64,000 nt of DNA from Pseudomonas sp. B28(2017) (GCF_002113025.1 NZ_NEJH01000006.1:224585-288584), one strand, 5' to 3'; numbered from the stretch's first letter, positions 49,825 through 59,679 are shown. Program-made: numbers and translations. The notes: generated by a model not told the origin, from the letters alone.

Positions 49825-52611
49825 TCAGGACGTTTGGGTCGTTGCGCGATTCTGCTGGTCACGCTGGGCGACCCAGTGCTCGATCAGTTCGCGCAGCTGC
49901 GACAGTTCGACCGGTTTGGCCATGTGTCCGTCCATGCCGGCCTGCCGCGCACGCTCTTTGTGTTCGGCCAGGATATGAGCGGTCAATGCCACCACGGGGG
50001 TGCGGACCCGCTGATTGCCGACCTCCCAGGCACGCAATTGCTGGGTGGCCGAGAAACCGTCGAGGATCGGCATTTCGCAGTCCATCAGGACCAGGTCGTA
50101 ACGCTGGGCTTTCATCGCCTGCAAGGCTTCTTCGCCGTTGCAGGCGGTATCCGGTTGCAGATTGAGCTTGCTCAGCATGCCACGGATCACCTTGGTCGAG
50201 ATGCTGTTGTCTTCAGCCACCAGAATGCGGAAGTCGCAGGGGACCTTGATCGGCAGGGCGGGGCCGCTCGGCAGTGGTTGCGAGACGACCAGACCTTTGT
50301 TGCGTTGGGTCAGTTCGTCGGCCAGGGTGGTCTTGAGGGTGTAGCCTGCCACCGGTTTGGCGAGGATGCGCTTGATTCCGGAGTTGCGCGCAATGATCTT
50401 GCTCGGCGCATTGCTGATACCGGTGAGCATGATCAGCAGAATGTCATGGTTCAGGCTCGGGTCTTCCTTGATCTTGGCCGCCAGTTGCATGCCGGTCATG
50501 CCGGGCATGTTCTGGTCCAGCAGGACCACATCGAAGTAATCACGCAAATGAGCCTTGGTGCGCAGCAGCGCCAGCGCTTCCTTGCCGGAAGGTGCGGCGC
50601 TGACATTCAGGCCCCAGGCGCTGCATTGCTGCACCAGCACCTTGCGACAGGTATCGTTGTCGTCCACCACCAATACCCGCGCACCTTGCAGCGGGCCGTC
50701 GAGGTCTGAGGTCGGGTGTTCGAGGCGATCCGGGTCCAGCGGCAAGGTCAGCCACAGGGTGCTGCCCTGGTTGCTGCCACTCTTGATTCCGAATTCCCCT
50801 TGCATCAAGCGAATCAGCTGCCGGGCAATCACCAGACCCAGGTTGCCCCCCAGGTGGGTGGCCGAAAGGAAATGCCGGCTGTGCAGTTCGGCGTGCATCA
50901 GGGCGTCGCGCTCTTCGGCGTCCATGGGCTCGCCGCTGTCCTGCACGGCAATACGCAGGCGCGGTTTGGTGCTGCGCTCACTGCGTTCGTCGAGCGCCAC
51001 GACGATCAGGATTTCGCCTTCATCGGTTTTTTTCAGGGCGTTTTCCAGCAGACTCAACAGGGTCTGGCGCAGGCGTGTCGGGTCACCGCTGATCACCCTC
51101 GGTACTTGCGGCTGGATGAAGCTGATCAACTCGACGTTTTGCTGCTCGGCCTTGGCGCGGAAGATGCTCAGGCAGTCTTCGATCAGTGCGTTGAGGTCGA
51201 ACTGCACATCGTCCAGCTCGATCTGCCCGGACTCGAGTTTGGATATGTCGAGAATTTCGTTGATCAGTGTCAGCAGCTCGTTGCCGGCGCTGTGGATAGT
51301 CTGCACATAGTCGCGTTGCTTGACCGAAAGCGGTGTGCCCAGCAGTAGTTCGGTCATGCCGAGGACGCCGTTCATCGGGGTGCGGATCTCATGGCTGATC
51401 TTCGCCAGGAACTCGGCCTTGGCGTTGATCTCGGCGTTGCTGGCCGCCAGGTCGCGACTGATGCTGAAACGGTCTTCGGTGATGCGGCGCTGACGCTCGC
51501 TCAGCGCGATGCTCATCAGCAGGCCACTGATACAGATGAACACCAGCAACGTGGTGATCAGGCCATGGGGTTCGATCAGGGTCAGCCCCAGCAGGGCAGG
51601 CAGGATGACCAGTGTCCCGAGGTTGAACACCAGCATGGCGGCAACGAAGAGGCGAGCCGGGCGATAACCTTTTTGCCAGTGATAGGCGCTGATGAACAGC
51701 ATGCTCAGGCCTGCCAGGGCTACCAGGCCATAGGTAATGAAGTTCAGCGGCAAGGTATTGACGAACAGCAGCATCAGGCCGCAGGCGGTGATGAGCAGGA
51801 CCTCGCCGAGCAGCAACCGATTCAGCGGGTGTGGCCCGAGCGGGGAGAAAAAGCGATGGGCAAGCATCAGGCCGCAGGGCGCAGTCAGTAGCAGTGCCAG
51901 GTAAGCCCCCGGCGTTTGCAGCGCATGCCAGTCCGGTAGCCAGGGGCTGGCGAGGTTCAGCAACAGCAGCAGGCTGAGCATCAACAGCCCTTCGCACGCC
52001 GCCAGCCAGAGAGCGCTGTGCGAGCGGGTATAGGCGTAGCGGATGAGATTGTGCAGGATCAACATGGCGATGCAACCGAACAGCAGGCCATAGATCAGCG
52101 TCTGGTTCTGGTCGGCAGCTGCGATGATCGCCGATTGCAGGGTGATATAGGGCCGTAACTGGTGGTCAGAGGCCAGTCGCACGTATACATCGAGGGGGTT
52201 GTCGCTTTGCGGCAGGGCCAGCATGAAGTCGCTGCTGGGCAATGGCCGCTCGGATTGGGGCTGTTCGTTGCCCGTGCTGGATTGATCGATCAGCTTGTCG
52301 CCGTCCAGTACGTACATGTTGAACTGGTGCAGGTCAGGCGCGAACACCCGCAGCAACTGTTCGTGTTTGCCCGGTGTCAGCCTGAATCGCAACCATAGCG
52401 CGCCATCGGGTTCAGCCGCGGTTATGCGGTCGGGTTCGATAGGGCTGAATTGATTGGTGTAGCGTGCGGAACGGATGTCGCTCAGTTGCAGGTCGCCCTG
52501 TTCGTCGAGCAATACCGCCCAGCCACTGCCTTGCGCGGCCTGGGCCGGTAGCATGCAGAGCAAGGTCAGCAAAGTGACGGTCAAGCTTATGGCAATCCTG
52601 AGCCAGCGCAC
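49825..52611 (-). CDS. retS: RetS-type hybrid sensor kinase/response regulator
   Basis: 928 residues: signal peptide (to about residue 28), periplasmic 7TMR-DISMED2 domain (to about 180), seven transmembrane helices (about 185-385), HisKA with H407 in ISHEIRTPMNG, a HATPase region with altered boxes (N-box LLENALKKTDEG, G1 DSGEPMD rather than DTGIG), then REC1 with D699 (VVLLDQNMPGMTG) and REC2 with D844 (LVLMDCEMPILDGF). RetS restrains GacS, blocking sRNA RsmY/Z expression and biofilm/T6SS programmes. Identity is supported by gene order: it lies directly upstream of purD, as in P. aeruginosa PA4856-PA4855. Confidence 0.92.
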   Translation of the reverse strand: MRWLRIAISLTVTLLTLLCMLPAQAAQGSGWAVLLDEQGDLQLSDIRSARYTNQFSPIEPDRITAAEPDGALWLRFRLTPGKHEQLLRVFAPDLHQFNMYVLDGDKLIDQSSTGNEQPQSERPLPSSDFMLALPQSDNPLDVYVRLASDHQLRPYITLQSAIIAAADQNQTLIYGLLFGCIAMLILHNLIRYAYTRSHSALWLAACEGLLMLSLLLLLNLASPWLPDWHALQTPGAYLALLLTAPCGLMLAHRFFSPLGPHPLNRLLLGEVLLITACGLMLLFVNTLPLNFITYGLVALAGLSMLFISAYHWQKGYRPARLFVAAMLVFNLGTLVILPALLGLTLIEPHGLITTLLVFICISGLLMSIALSERQRRITEDRFSISRDLAASNAEINAKAEFLAKISHEIRTPMNGVLGMTELLLGTPLSVKQRDYVQTIHSAGNELLTLINEILDISKLESGQIELDDVQFDLNALIEDCLSIFRAKAEQQNVELISFIQPQVPRVISGDPTRLRQTLLSLLENALKKTDEGEILIVVALDERSERSTKPRLRIAVQDSGEPMDAEERDALMHAELHSRHFLSATHLGGNLGLVIARQLIRLMQGEFGIKSGSNQGSTLWLTLPLDPDRLEHPTSDLDGPLQGARVLVVDDNDTCRKVLVQQCSAWGLNVSAAPSGKEALALLRTKAHLRDYFDVVLLDQNMPGMTGMQLAAKIKEDPSLNHDILLIMLTGISNAPSKIIARNSGIKRILAKPVAGYTLKTTLADELTQRNKGLVVSQPLPSGPALPIKVPCDFRILVAEDNSISTKVIRGMLSKLNLQPDTACNGEEALQAMKAQRYDLVLMDCEMPILDGFSATQQLRAWEVGNQRVRTPVVALTAHILAEHKERARQAGMDGHMAKPVELSQLRELIEHWVAQRDQQNRATTQTS

Positions 52612-52668
52612 GGCGAAATCCCTTCGTTAGGTTGATGCCAGAATATAACGATGCGCGGCGCCGGAATA

Positions 52669-52699
52669 GCCAGGCAATAAACCGTGTTCATTGCCTGGC
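52669..52699 (-). terminator. Hairpin between retS and purD, possible weak terminator of purD
   Basis: Perfect 10-bp arms (52669-52678 and 52690-52699) around an 11-nt loop, 12 bp beyond the purD stop. In the minus direction there is no real T-run, so termination strength is doubtful. Confidence 0.45.
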
Positions 52700-52711
52700 G
52701 CGGTGTTTACC

Positions 52712-54007
52712 TTATTCCTGGCTTTCGCCACGCTCGCGGGCAATGGCGCGGTAGCCAATGTCCTTGCGATAGAAACAGCCTTCCCAGTCAATCGTTGCCG
52801 CCAGCTTGTAGGCCTGCTGCTGTGCGGCGTCGACGCTGGCACCCATGGCAGTGGCGCACAACACACGACCACCGGCCGTCACTACCTGACCATCCTTGAG
52901 CGCAGTGCCGGCGTGGAAAACCTTGCCTTCCAGTGCGGAGGCTGCATCCAGCCCCTTGATGGCAGCGCCTTTGGCATAGTCACCAGGATAGCCGCCAGCG
53001 GCCAGGACGATGCCGACGCTCGGGCGTGGATCCCATTGCGCTTCAACTTTATCCAGTGCCTGGGCCAGGGCGGCCTCGACCAGCAGCACCAGGCTCGACT
53101 GCAGGCGCAGCATCACCGGCTGGGTCTCAGGGTCGCCGAAACGGCAGTTGAATTCGATGACTTTTGGGTTGCCAGCCTTGTCGATCATCAGACCGGCGTA
53201 CAGGAAGCCAGTATAGACGTTGCCTTCCTCGGCCATGCCACGCACGGTCGGCCAGATCACCAGGTCCATGACGCGCTTGTGCACGTCGGCGGTGACCACT
53301 GGCGCCGGGGAGTAGGCCCCCATGCCGCCAGTGTTTGGACCGGTGTCGCCGTCGCCGACGCGTTTGTGGTCCTGGCTGGTGGCCATCGGCAGTACGTTCT
53401 TGCCGTCGACCATGACGATGAAGCTGGCTTCTTCGCCGTCCAGGAACTCTTCGATGACCACGCGCGAACCTGCATCGCCAAAGGCATTGCCCGCCAGCAT
53501 GTCGCGCACGGCGTCTTCGGCTTCGGCCAGGGTCATGGCGACGATCACGCCTTTACCGGCGGCCAGGCCGTCGGCCTTGATCACGATCGGAGCGCCTTTT
53601 TCACGCAGGTAAGCGAGGGCAGGCTCGATTTCGGTGAAGTTCTGGTAGTCGGCTGTCGGGATCTTGTGGCGAGCCAGGAAATCCTTGGTGAAGGCTTTCG
53701 AACCTTCCAGCTGCGCAGCGCCAGCCGTCGGGCCGAAGCAGTCGAGGCCACGGCTGCGGAACAGATCCACGACACCGGCAACCAGCGGCACTTCAGGGCC
53801 GACGATGGTCAGGGAAACGTTTTTCTCGGCAAAGTCTGCCAGTTGCTCAAGCGCCAGTACGTCGATGGCGACGTTCTCGCACTTGGCTTCGATGGCGGTA
53901 CCGGCGTTGCCCGGAGCCACGAACACCTTCTGCACGCGCGGATCCTGAGCCACTTTCCAGGCCAGGGCGTGTTCACGGCCACCGCTGCCAATGATCAAAA
54001 CATTCAT
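52712..54007 (-). CDS. purD: Phosphoribosylamine-glycine ligase PurD
   Basis: 431 residues, ATP-grasp GAR synthetase of de novo purine synthesis. MNVLIIGSGGREHALAWK, VVGPEVPLVAGVVDLF, IVIKADGLAAGKGVIVA, GGMGAYSPAP and VIEFNCRFGDPETQP are diagnostic. Start at 54007 chosen for the family N terminus. A REP pair separates it from purH. Confidence 0.97.
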   Translation of the reverse strand: MNVLIIGSGGREHALAWKVAQDPRVQKVFVAPGNAGTAIEAKCENVAIDVLALEQLADFAEKNVSLTIVGPEVPLVAGVVDLFRSRGLDCFGPTAGAAQLEGSKAFTKDFLARHKIPTADYQNFTEIEPALAYLREKGAPIVIKADGLAAGKGVIVAMTLAEAEDAVRDMLAGNAFGDAGSRVVIEEFLDGEEASFIVMVDGKNVLPMATSQDHKRVGDGDTGPNTGGMGAYSPAPVVTADVHKRVMDLVIWPTVRGMAEEGNVYTGFLYAGLMIDKAGNPKVIEFNCRFGDPETQPVMLRLQSSLVLLVEAALAQALDKVEAQWDPRPSVGIVLAAGGYPGDYAKGAAIKGLDAASALEGKVFHAGTALKDGQVVTAGGRVLCATAMGASVDAAQQQAYKLAATIDWEGCFYRKDIGYRAIARERGESQE

Positions 54008-54059
54008 TTCAAAAACCTCGGATGACGCTAATTCTGGAGGCAGCACTAAAGCTGCTTTT

Positions 54060-54151
54060 CTGTGGGAGCGAGCCTGCTCGCGAAGGCGGTGTGTCAGTCA
54101 CCTTGGTTGTTACTGACAGATTGCATTCGCGAGCAGGCTCGCTCCCACAGG
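54060..54151. repeat. REP pair between purH and purD
   Basis: CTGTGGGAGCGAGCCTGCTC (54059-54085) and inverted ATTCGCGAGCAGGCTCGCTC (54125-54151). Confidence 0.85.
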
Positions 54152-54162
54152 GAGTCGGTGTA

Positions 54163-55770
54163 TCAGTGACGGAAGTGGCGCATGCCGGTAAATACCATCG
54201 CAATGCCAGCTTCGTCTGCGGCTGCAATTACTTCATTGTCACGCATCGAGCCGCCTGGCTGGATTACCGCTGTGATACCAGCCTTGGCTGCATTGTCGAT
54301 GCCGTCGCGGAACGGGAAGAATGCGTCGGACGCCATGACCGCACCTTGTACCTGAAGGCCAGCATGTTCTGCCTTGATTGCAGCGATACGCGCGGAGTTC
54401 ACGCGGCTCATCTGGCCGGCGCCGACACCGATGGTCTGGCGGTTCTTGGCGTAGACAATGGCGTTGGACTTTACGTACTTGGCGACTTTCCAGGCGAAGA
54501 TCAGGTCGTGGACTTCCTGTTCGGTCGGTGCGCGTTTGGTCACGACCTTGAGATCATCGGCGCCGATCATGCCGATGTCACGGCTCTGTACCAGCAGGCC
54601 GCCGTTGACGCGCTTGTAGTCCCAGGCCGCCGCACGGTCGGCCGACCACTCGCCGCAGGCCAGCAGGCGCACGTTGGCCTTGGCCGCCACGATGGCGCGG
54701 GCTTCTGCGCTGACGCTCGGGGCGATGATCACTTCGACGAACTGACGCTCGACGATAGCCTTGGCGGTCTCGGCGTCCAGTTCACGGTTGAAGGCGATGA
54801 TGCCGCCGAAGGCGGATTCGGTGTCGGTGGCGTAGGCCAGGTCGTAGGCCTTGCGGATGCCGCCTTCGGCATCAGGGCTGACAGCCACGCCGCACGGGTT
54901 GGCGTGCTTGACGATCACGCAAGCCGGCTTGACGAAGCTCTTCACGCATTCCAGCGCGGCGTCGGTGTCGGCGACGTTGTTGTACGACAGCTCCTTGCCT
55001 TGCAGTTGGGTCGCGGTGGCGATGCCGACTTCGGCAGGCTTGGCTTCAACATAGAACGCCGCGCTCTGGTGCGGGTTCTCGCCGTAGCGCATTTCCTGGG
55101 CCTTGATGAACTGGCTGTTGAAGGTGCGCGGGAACTCGCTGCGACCTTCTGTACTGAGAGTGTCAGCAGCCTGGTTCACGGTGCCCATGTAGTTGGCGAT
55201 CATGCCGTCGTAGGCGGCGGTGTGCTCGAAGGCCTTGAGCATCAGGTCAAAACGTTGAGCGTAGGTCAGGCCGCCGGCCTTGAGGTTTTCCAGGACGCTG
55301 GCGTAATCGCTGGCGTTGACCACGATGGCTACGTCCTTGTGGTTCTTGGCCGCGGAACGGACCATGGTCGGGCCGCCGATGTCGATGTTCTCGATGGCGG
55401 TCGGCAGGTCGCAGCCAGGCTTGTTGATGGTGGCTTCGAACGGGTACAGGTTGACCGCTACCAGGTCGATCGGCTTGATGCCGTGCTCGTTCATGATGGC
55501 GTCGTCGATACCGCGACGACCGAGGATCCCGCCGTGGATTTTCGGGTGCAGGGTCTTCACCCGGCCGTCCATCATCTCGGCAAAACCGGTGTAATCAGCG
55601 ACTTCCACTGCAGCAACGCCGTTGTCCTGCAGTAGCTTGAACGTTCCGCCGGTGGAGAGGATCTCGACGCCCAGGGCTTCAAGCTCCTTGGCGAATTCGA
55701 GGATCCCGGTCTTGTCGGAAACGCTGATCAGGGCGCGGCGGATCGGCAGGCGGGTAGTCTGGTCGGTCAT
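54163..55770 (-). CDS. purH: Bifunctional AICAR transformylase/IMP cyclohydrolase PurH
   Basis: 535 residues, last two steps of IMP synthesis. The IMPCHase domain (RRALISVSDKTGILEFAKEL, LSTGGTFKLL, HGGILGRR) spans about residues 1-200; the transformylase domain (RYGENPHQSAAFY, KHANPCGVA, SDAFFPFRDGID, QPGGSMRDNEVIAAADE) forms the rest. The start at 55770 matches the family. It follows fis on the same strand after an 82-bp gap with a terminator. Confidence 0.97.
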   Translation of the reverse strand: MTDQTTRLPIRRALISVSDKTGILEFAKELEALGVEILSTGGTFKLLQDNGVAAVEVADYTGFAEMMDGRVKTLHPKIHGGILGRRGIDDAIMNEHGIKPIDLVAVNLYPFEATINKPGCDLPTAIENIDIGGPTMVRSAAKNHKDVAIVVNASDYASVLENLKAGGLTYAQRFDLMLKAFEHTAAYDGMIANYMGTVNQAADTLSTEGRSEFPRTFNSQFIKAQEMRYGENPHQSAAFYVEAKPAEVGIATATQLQGKELSYNNVADTDAALECVKSFVKPACVIVKHANPCGVAVSPDAEGGIRKAYDLAYATDTESAFGGIIAFNRELDAETAKAIVERQFVEVIIAPSVSAEARAIVAAKANVRLLACGEWSADRAAAWDYKRVNGGLLVQSRDIGMIGADDLKVVTKRAPTEQEVHDLIFAWKVAKYVKSNAIVYAKNRQTIGVGAGQMSRVNSARIAAIKAEHAGLQVQGAVMASDAFFPFRDGIDNAAKAGITAVIQPGGSMRDNEVIAAADEAGIAMVFTGMRHFRH

Positions 55771-55802
55771 CTCAATGTCCATCAAAAGCAAAGGAAGTCA
55801 GC

Positions 55803-55835
55803 AAAAAAGGCGGCCGGTTTTACGCGGGCGCCTTT
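55803..55835 (-). terminator. Intrinsic terminator of dusB-fis
   Basis: Minus-strand stem AAAGGCG (55829-55835) / CGCCTTT (55805-55811), enclosing GC-rich material, followed by a T-run (TTTTTT). It lies 18 bp after the fis stop. Confidence 0.7.
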
Positions 55836-55852
55836 CTGGTTTGATTGAATGC

Positions 55853-56173
55853 TTACAGCAAATCGTACTGCTTGAGTTTCTTGCGCAGCGTGCCCCGGTT
55901 CAGCCCGAGCAGCTCGCTGGCCTTGGTCTGGTTGCCCTTGACGTAGTTCATCACGCACTCGAGCAGGGGAGCCTCGACTTCGGAGAGCACCAGGTTATAC
56001 ACATCCGTGACGGCAGCGCCCTCAAGGTGGGCGAAATAATTGTGCAGCGCCTTCTCGACACTCCCGCGAAGGGTCTGGCCCTCTTCGCTCGGTGTATTGA
56101 GGTGCTGTTTCAAATTCACGTTGTCGCTCACGGGTGTTGTTCCACTCACTAAAGTCTCGGTCATCATCGTCAT
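55853..56173 (-). CDS. fis: DNA-binding protein Fis
   Basis: 106 residues, a nucleoid-associated factor that bends DNA and activates stable-RNA promoters. The C-terminal HTH YVKGNQTKASELLGLNRGTLRKKLKQYDLL is unmistakable; the N-terminal region SVEKALHNYFAHLEG is the dimer core. The ATG at 56173 overlaps the dusB TGA (ATGA). The dusB-fis pair is conserved across gammaproteobacteria. Confidence 0.97.
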   Translation of the reverse strand: MTMMTETLVSGTTPVSDNVNLKQHLNTPSEEGQTLRGSVEKALHNYFAHLEGAAVTDVYNLVLSEVEAPLLECVMNYVKGNQTKASELLGLNRGTLRKKLKQYDLL

Positions 56174-57180
56174 GCGGCCACCCACTCTCCGTCCCCTGTC
56201 AGGCTCTTGTAACGTTCGGCGAAAAACGCCTGAACGTTGGCGCATTGTGTATCCGTACCATCCAAACGATTGAAGTGGGCGCGAAACTCCCTGGCGCCCG
56301 GCAGGGTTGCGAGATACCAGCCCACATGCTTTCGAGCAATGCGCACTCCCATGACATCGCCATAGAAGACGTGCAGGGCGGCCAGATGCTCTAGCAGAAT
56401 GCGTTCCACCTCGATCAGTTCCAGCGCCGGGAGTTTCTCGCCGGTACGCAGGAAATGGTCGATCTCGCGAAAAATCCACGGCCGCCCTTGGGCGGCCCGG
56501 CCAATCAGCAGGCCATCGGCTCCGGTCGCGTCGAGCACGTACCGGGCTTTTTCCGGCGAGTCGATATCGCCGTTGGCGAAGACCGGAATCGACACTGCCT
56601 GCTTGATCGCGGCAATGGTGTCGTACTCGGCTTCACCGGTGTACAGGTCGGCACGGGTGCGGCCATGCACTGCCAGCGCCGTAATGCCTGCCTGTTCGGC
56701 GATTTTCGCCACCGTCAGGCCGTTCTTGTTGTCCCGGTCCCAACCGGTCCGGATCTTCAGGGTGACCGGCACATCGACCGCGGCCACGACAGCCTGCAGG
56801 ATCTCGGTTACCAGGGGTTCATCCTTCAACAGGGCGGAACCGGCAGCCTTGTTGCAGACTTTTTTTGCCGGACAGCCCATGTTGATATCAATAATCTGCG
56901 CGCCCATTTCAACGTTGGCACGGGCGGCGTCCGCCAGCATCTGCGCGTCCCCACCGGCGATCTGTACCGAGCGTGGCTCGGGATCACCTTCGTGGATCAT
57001 GCGCATGCGCGACTTGCGGGTGTTCCACAAACTCATGTCGCTGGTGACCATTTCCGAGACAACCAGTCCCGCGCCCAAGCGTTTGCACAGCTGACGAAAG
57101 GGCTGGTCGGTGACGCCCGCCATGGGGGCGAGAATCAAGCTGTTATGTAATGTGTATGGGCCGATGCGTACCGCCGACAT
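56170..57180 (-). CDS. dusB: tRNA-dihydrouridine synthase DusB
   Basis: 336-residue FMN enzyme reducing uridine to dihydrouridine in the tRNA D-loop (U17 in E. coli). LILAPMAGVTDQPFRQLCKRLGAGLVVSEM, IIDINMGCPAKKVCNKAAGSALL (catalytic Cys), and FANGDIDSPEKARYVLDATGADGLLIGRAAQGRPWIF are diagnostic. It is first in the dusB-fis operon. The 184-bp gap upstream holds no recognisable gene. Confidence 0.96.
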   Translation of the reverse strand: MSAVRIGPYTLHNSLILAPMAGVTDQPFRQLCKRLGAGLVVSEMVTSDMSLWNTRKSRMRMIHEGDPEPRSVQIAGGDAQMLADAARANVEMGAQIIDINMGCPAKKVCNKAAGSALLKDEPLVTEILQAVVAAVDVPVTLKIRTGWDRDNKNGLTVAKIAEQAGITALAVHGRTRADLYTGEAEYDTIAAIKQAVSIPVFANGDIDSPEKARYVLDATGADGLLIGRAAQGRPWIFREIDHFLRTGEKLPALELIEVERILLEHLAALHVFYGDVMGVRIARKHVGWYLATLPGAREFRAHFNRLDGTDTQCANVQAFFAERYKSLTGDGEWVAA

Positions 57181-57364
57181 AGGACTTCCCTGTTGTGGGG
57201 CCGGATCATGAGAGTTCGAAAAAGGGTTGGCATGATACCCGCTCTCGATGACTGGATAAAGGCTGAATTGAACAAAATCTGAACAGTTATTCTGTTATTA
57301 CCCGTGGTTTGGTTTGCCGGGTGGAGTCAAAAAGCCGACATCAATCCGGGGTCGATGAGGCGTT

Positions 57365-58618
57365 TCACTCTGGGGAGTGAAAGCTCAAACTGTAGTTCAC
57401 GGCTTTGGCGCCGGGGTCGAGAATGTCCAGGGCGATGTGGATCGGCGTTTGCGGTGGCATTTCCGCCATGCCTTCAAGATCGCCATTGAGGTACTCACCG
57501 GGTTTGAAGCGGCGGCTGGCGATCAGGTGGCCATTGAGGTCGGCGAAGCGCAGTTCCAGCAGCGGGAAGGGCTGTGAGAAGGGCGCGCGGTTATAGATGA
57601 TCGCATCGACCACCAGGGCGCCATTGAACTCGGGATGGCTACGTACCACCAGGTTGCTGCTTTTGATTTTCGCGATGTCGACTTTGGAGGGCACGGTGCA
57701 GCCGACTTGCGGGCAGAGTTGCTGGAACCATGGACGATATTGATCCTGTCGTGCCAGTTCGTCGAAATGATAGGCGATGTACTGGCCGGCGAGGGCGCCA
57801 GCGGCAATCAGCACCAGCAGCGACCACAACAGCCGTCGGCCCCAGGGCGAGCGGCGTTTTTGCCAATCCAGTTGCAGCGGATCGTCGGTCAGGTCTTGCA
57901 GCACTTCGGCGCGCACGCCCGGCTCACTGCGTTCGCGTCGTTTGCGCAGCGGTTCGATCGAGGGCAGGTTGTCGTCGATTTCTTTTTCGTCGGTGGCCGA
58001 TAGGTGTTCGTGGTTCAGCGGCGCATCGAGAGGGTCGTGCAATCGCAGTTGGGGTGGCTGCGGCTCGTCGTCCAGATCAACCGGTTCCAGGGACAGTGAA
58101 GGTTCGGTACGTGAGGCTTTGCCCGGTTCGGCCGTGGGCTCTGGCGTTTCAAGGCTGCCGAGCGGTTCGTCGACTTGCGCACGATCGGCGGCCGAGTCAC
58201 TGAACAGGCTGTCGGACCACGGCTGATCGTCATCCTGCCCGGTGCTGTCGCGACGGGCGCTCAGCGAGTCGTCGCGATGGCGACCGAGTTCGGTGGCCGG
58301 CTGGATCTCCCGCTGTTCGAGCCGGGCAAGCTCTTCGTCGAGGTCGAGACTGTCCAGATCCAGTTCGGTCGCGCTCCATTGCTTTTGGCTGATGGCGCGC
58401 GGCGGCGATGGTTCGAGGGGCTCCGCAGGCTGCACAGGCGGGATCGGTGTCGCTACCGGTGGTTCCTTGCCGGCCTGTTCAAGCAACTGTTTGGCGGCAT
58501 TGAACACCTGCAGGCAGGCGCCGCAACGAACCACGCCACGCGCCACGCTCAACTGGGCATGGCTGACGCGGAAGCTGGTTTGGCAATGCGGGCACTGGGT
58601 GACGAAGCTATCGGTCAT
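57365..58618 (-). CDS. Zinc-ribbon, DUF3426 membrane protein
   Basis: 417 residues. The N terminus has an MJ0042-type zinc ribbon (TQCPHCQTSFRVSHAQL ... VRCGACLQVFNA; CxxC pairs), then a long acidic, low-complexity linker (about residues 50-245), one transmembrane helix (RRLLWSLLVLIAAGALAGQY) and a periplasmic DUF3426 domain ending NYSLSFHSPE. It corresponds in position to PA4849 of P. aeruginosa; function unknown. It is 30 bp after prmA, so it is probably co-transcribed. Confidence 0.87.
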   Translation of the reverse strand: MTDSFVTQCPHCQTSFRVSHAQLSVARGVVRCGACLQVFNAAKQLLEQAGKEPPVATPIPPVQPAEPLEPSPPRAISQKQWSATELDLDSLDLDEELARLEQREIQPATELGRHRDDSLSARRDSTGQDDDQPWSDSLFSDSAADRAQVDEPLGSLETPEPTAEPGKASRTEPSLSLEPVDLDDEPQPPQLRLHDPLDAPLNHEHLSATDEKEIDDNLPSIEPLRKRRERSEPGVRAEVLQDLTDDPLQLDWQKRRSPWGRRLLWSLLVLIAAGALAGQYIAYHFDELARQDQYRPWFQQLCPQVGCTVPSKVDIAKIKSSNLVVRSHPEFNGALVVDAIIYNRAPFSQPFPLLELRFADLNGHLIASRRFKPGEYLNGDLEGMAEMPPQTPIHIALDILDPGAKAVNYSLSFHSPE

Positions 58619-58648
58619 GCGGCGATCCGGATTATGCAGGCGGTCATT

Positions 58649-59527
58649 CTAGCGCCGACGGCCAGTGATGCGCACCCAGCCATCGCGATTGGCGATCGGG
58701 TCCAGATCGAAGTCCCTGGCGTAGGCGGCAGCGACTTCGTCGCCTTGTTCAGCGAGGATGCCCGACAGTGCCAGGCGACCACCCGGCTTGACCAGGCCGG
58801 ACAACTGCGGTGCCAGGGAAACCAGTGGGCCAGCGAGAATGTTGGCCACCAGTACGTCGGCTTGGACCTGCGGAAGGTCTTGCGGCAGGTACAGTGGAAA
58901 CAGCTCTTCGGCAATATTGTTGCGTCCGGCGTTGTCGCGGGAGGCTTCGAGAGCCTGAACATCGATATCGGTGCCGACGGCCTGTTTGGCGCCCAGCAGC
59001 AGGGCGGCAATCGCCAGAATCCCTGAGCCGCAGCCGAAGTCCAGCACGTTGCAGTCCTTCAGATCCTGACCGTCGAGCCATTCCAGGCACAGTGCGGTGG
59101 TCGGGTGGGTGCCGGTGCCGAATGCCAGACCCGGGTCCAGCAGCAGATTCACTGCATCAGGCTCCGGCGCGGCGTGCCAGCTCGGCACGATCCACAGGCG
59201 CTGGCCGAAACGCATTGGCTGGAAATTGTCCATCCAGCTGCGTTCCCAGTCCTGGTCTTCGATCACTTCGCTGTGGTGTTCAGGCAGCGGGCTGCCGGTC
59301 AATAGCTCCAGATGGGCGAGTACCGGGCCGGGCTCGGTACCGCCTTCGAACAGGGCCAGCAGGTGCGTATGCGACCACAGCGGCGTGGTGTTGAGTTCCG
59401 GCTCGAAGATCGGCTGATCTTCGGCGTCCATGAAGGTCACCGACACGGCGCCCACTTCAAGGAAAGCGTCTTCATAGGTTTCGGCTTGTTCTGGGCTGAT
59501 GGCGAGGCGTACTTGCAGCCAAGGCAT
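58649..59527 (-). CDS. prmA: Ribosomal protein L11 methyltransferase PrmA
   Basis: 292 residues. MPWLQVRLAISPEQAETYEDAFLEVGAVSVTF opens the L11-recognition domain; the SAM domain follows (NLLLDPGLAFGTGTHPTTALCLEWL, NVLDFGCGSGILAIAALLLGA, DVLVANILAGPLVSLAPQL). It trimethylates L11. The start at 59527 is fixed by homology; a longer frame runs into a REP. Confidence 0.97.
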   Translation of the reverse strand: MPWLQVRLAISPEQAETYEDAFLEVGAVSVTFMDAEDQPIFEPELNTTPLWSHTHLLALFEGGTEPGPVLAHLELLTGSPLPEHHSEVIEDQDWERSWMDNFQPMRFGQRLWIVPSWHAAPEPDAVNLLLDPGLAFGTGTHPTTALCLEWLDGQDLKDCNVLDFGCGSGILAIAALLLGAKQAVGTDIDVQALEASRDNAGRNNIAEELFPLYLPQDLPQVQADVLVANILAGPLVSLAPQLSGLVKPGGRLALSGILAEQGDEVAAAYARDFDLDPIANRDGWVRITGRRR

Positions 59528-59623
59528 GGCGGGCACCTTTGAAAAATGTTGATTGCAGCCTAGCGGGCTGCGAGAAGCGCGCAAGTTTACGCGAGCGCGG
59601 GGCTTTTGTGGGAGTCCACTGTA

Positions 59624-59655
59624 CTTGTGGGAGCGAGCAGGCTCGCTCCCACAAG
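59624..59655. repeat. REP palindrome between prmA and accC
   Basis: Perfect 15-bp arms (59624-59638 and 59641-59655) with a 2-bp centre, CTTGTGGGAGCGAGC and its complement. Confidence 0.85.
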
Positions 59656-59679
59656 GGGTAGATGATACGTCCAGAAACA

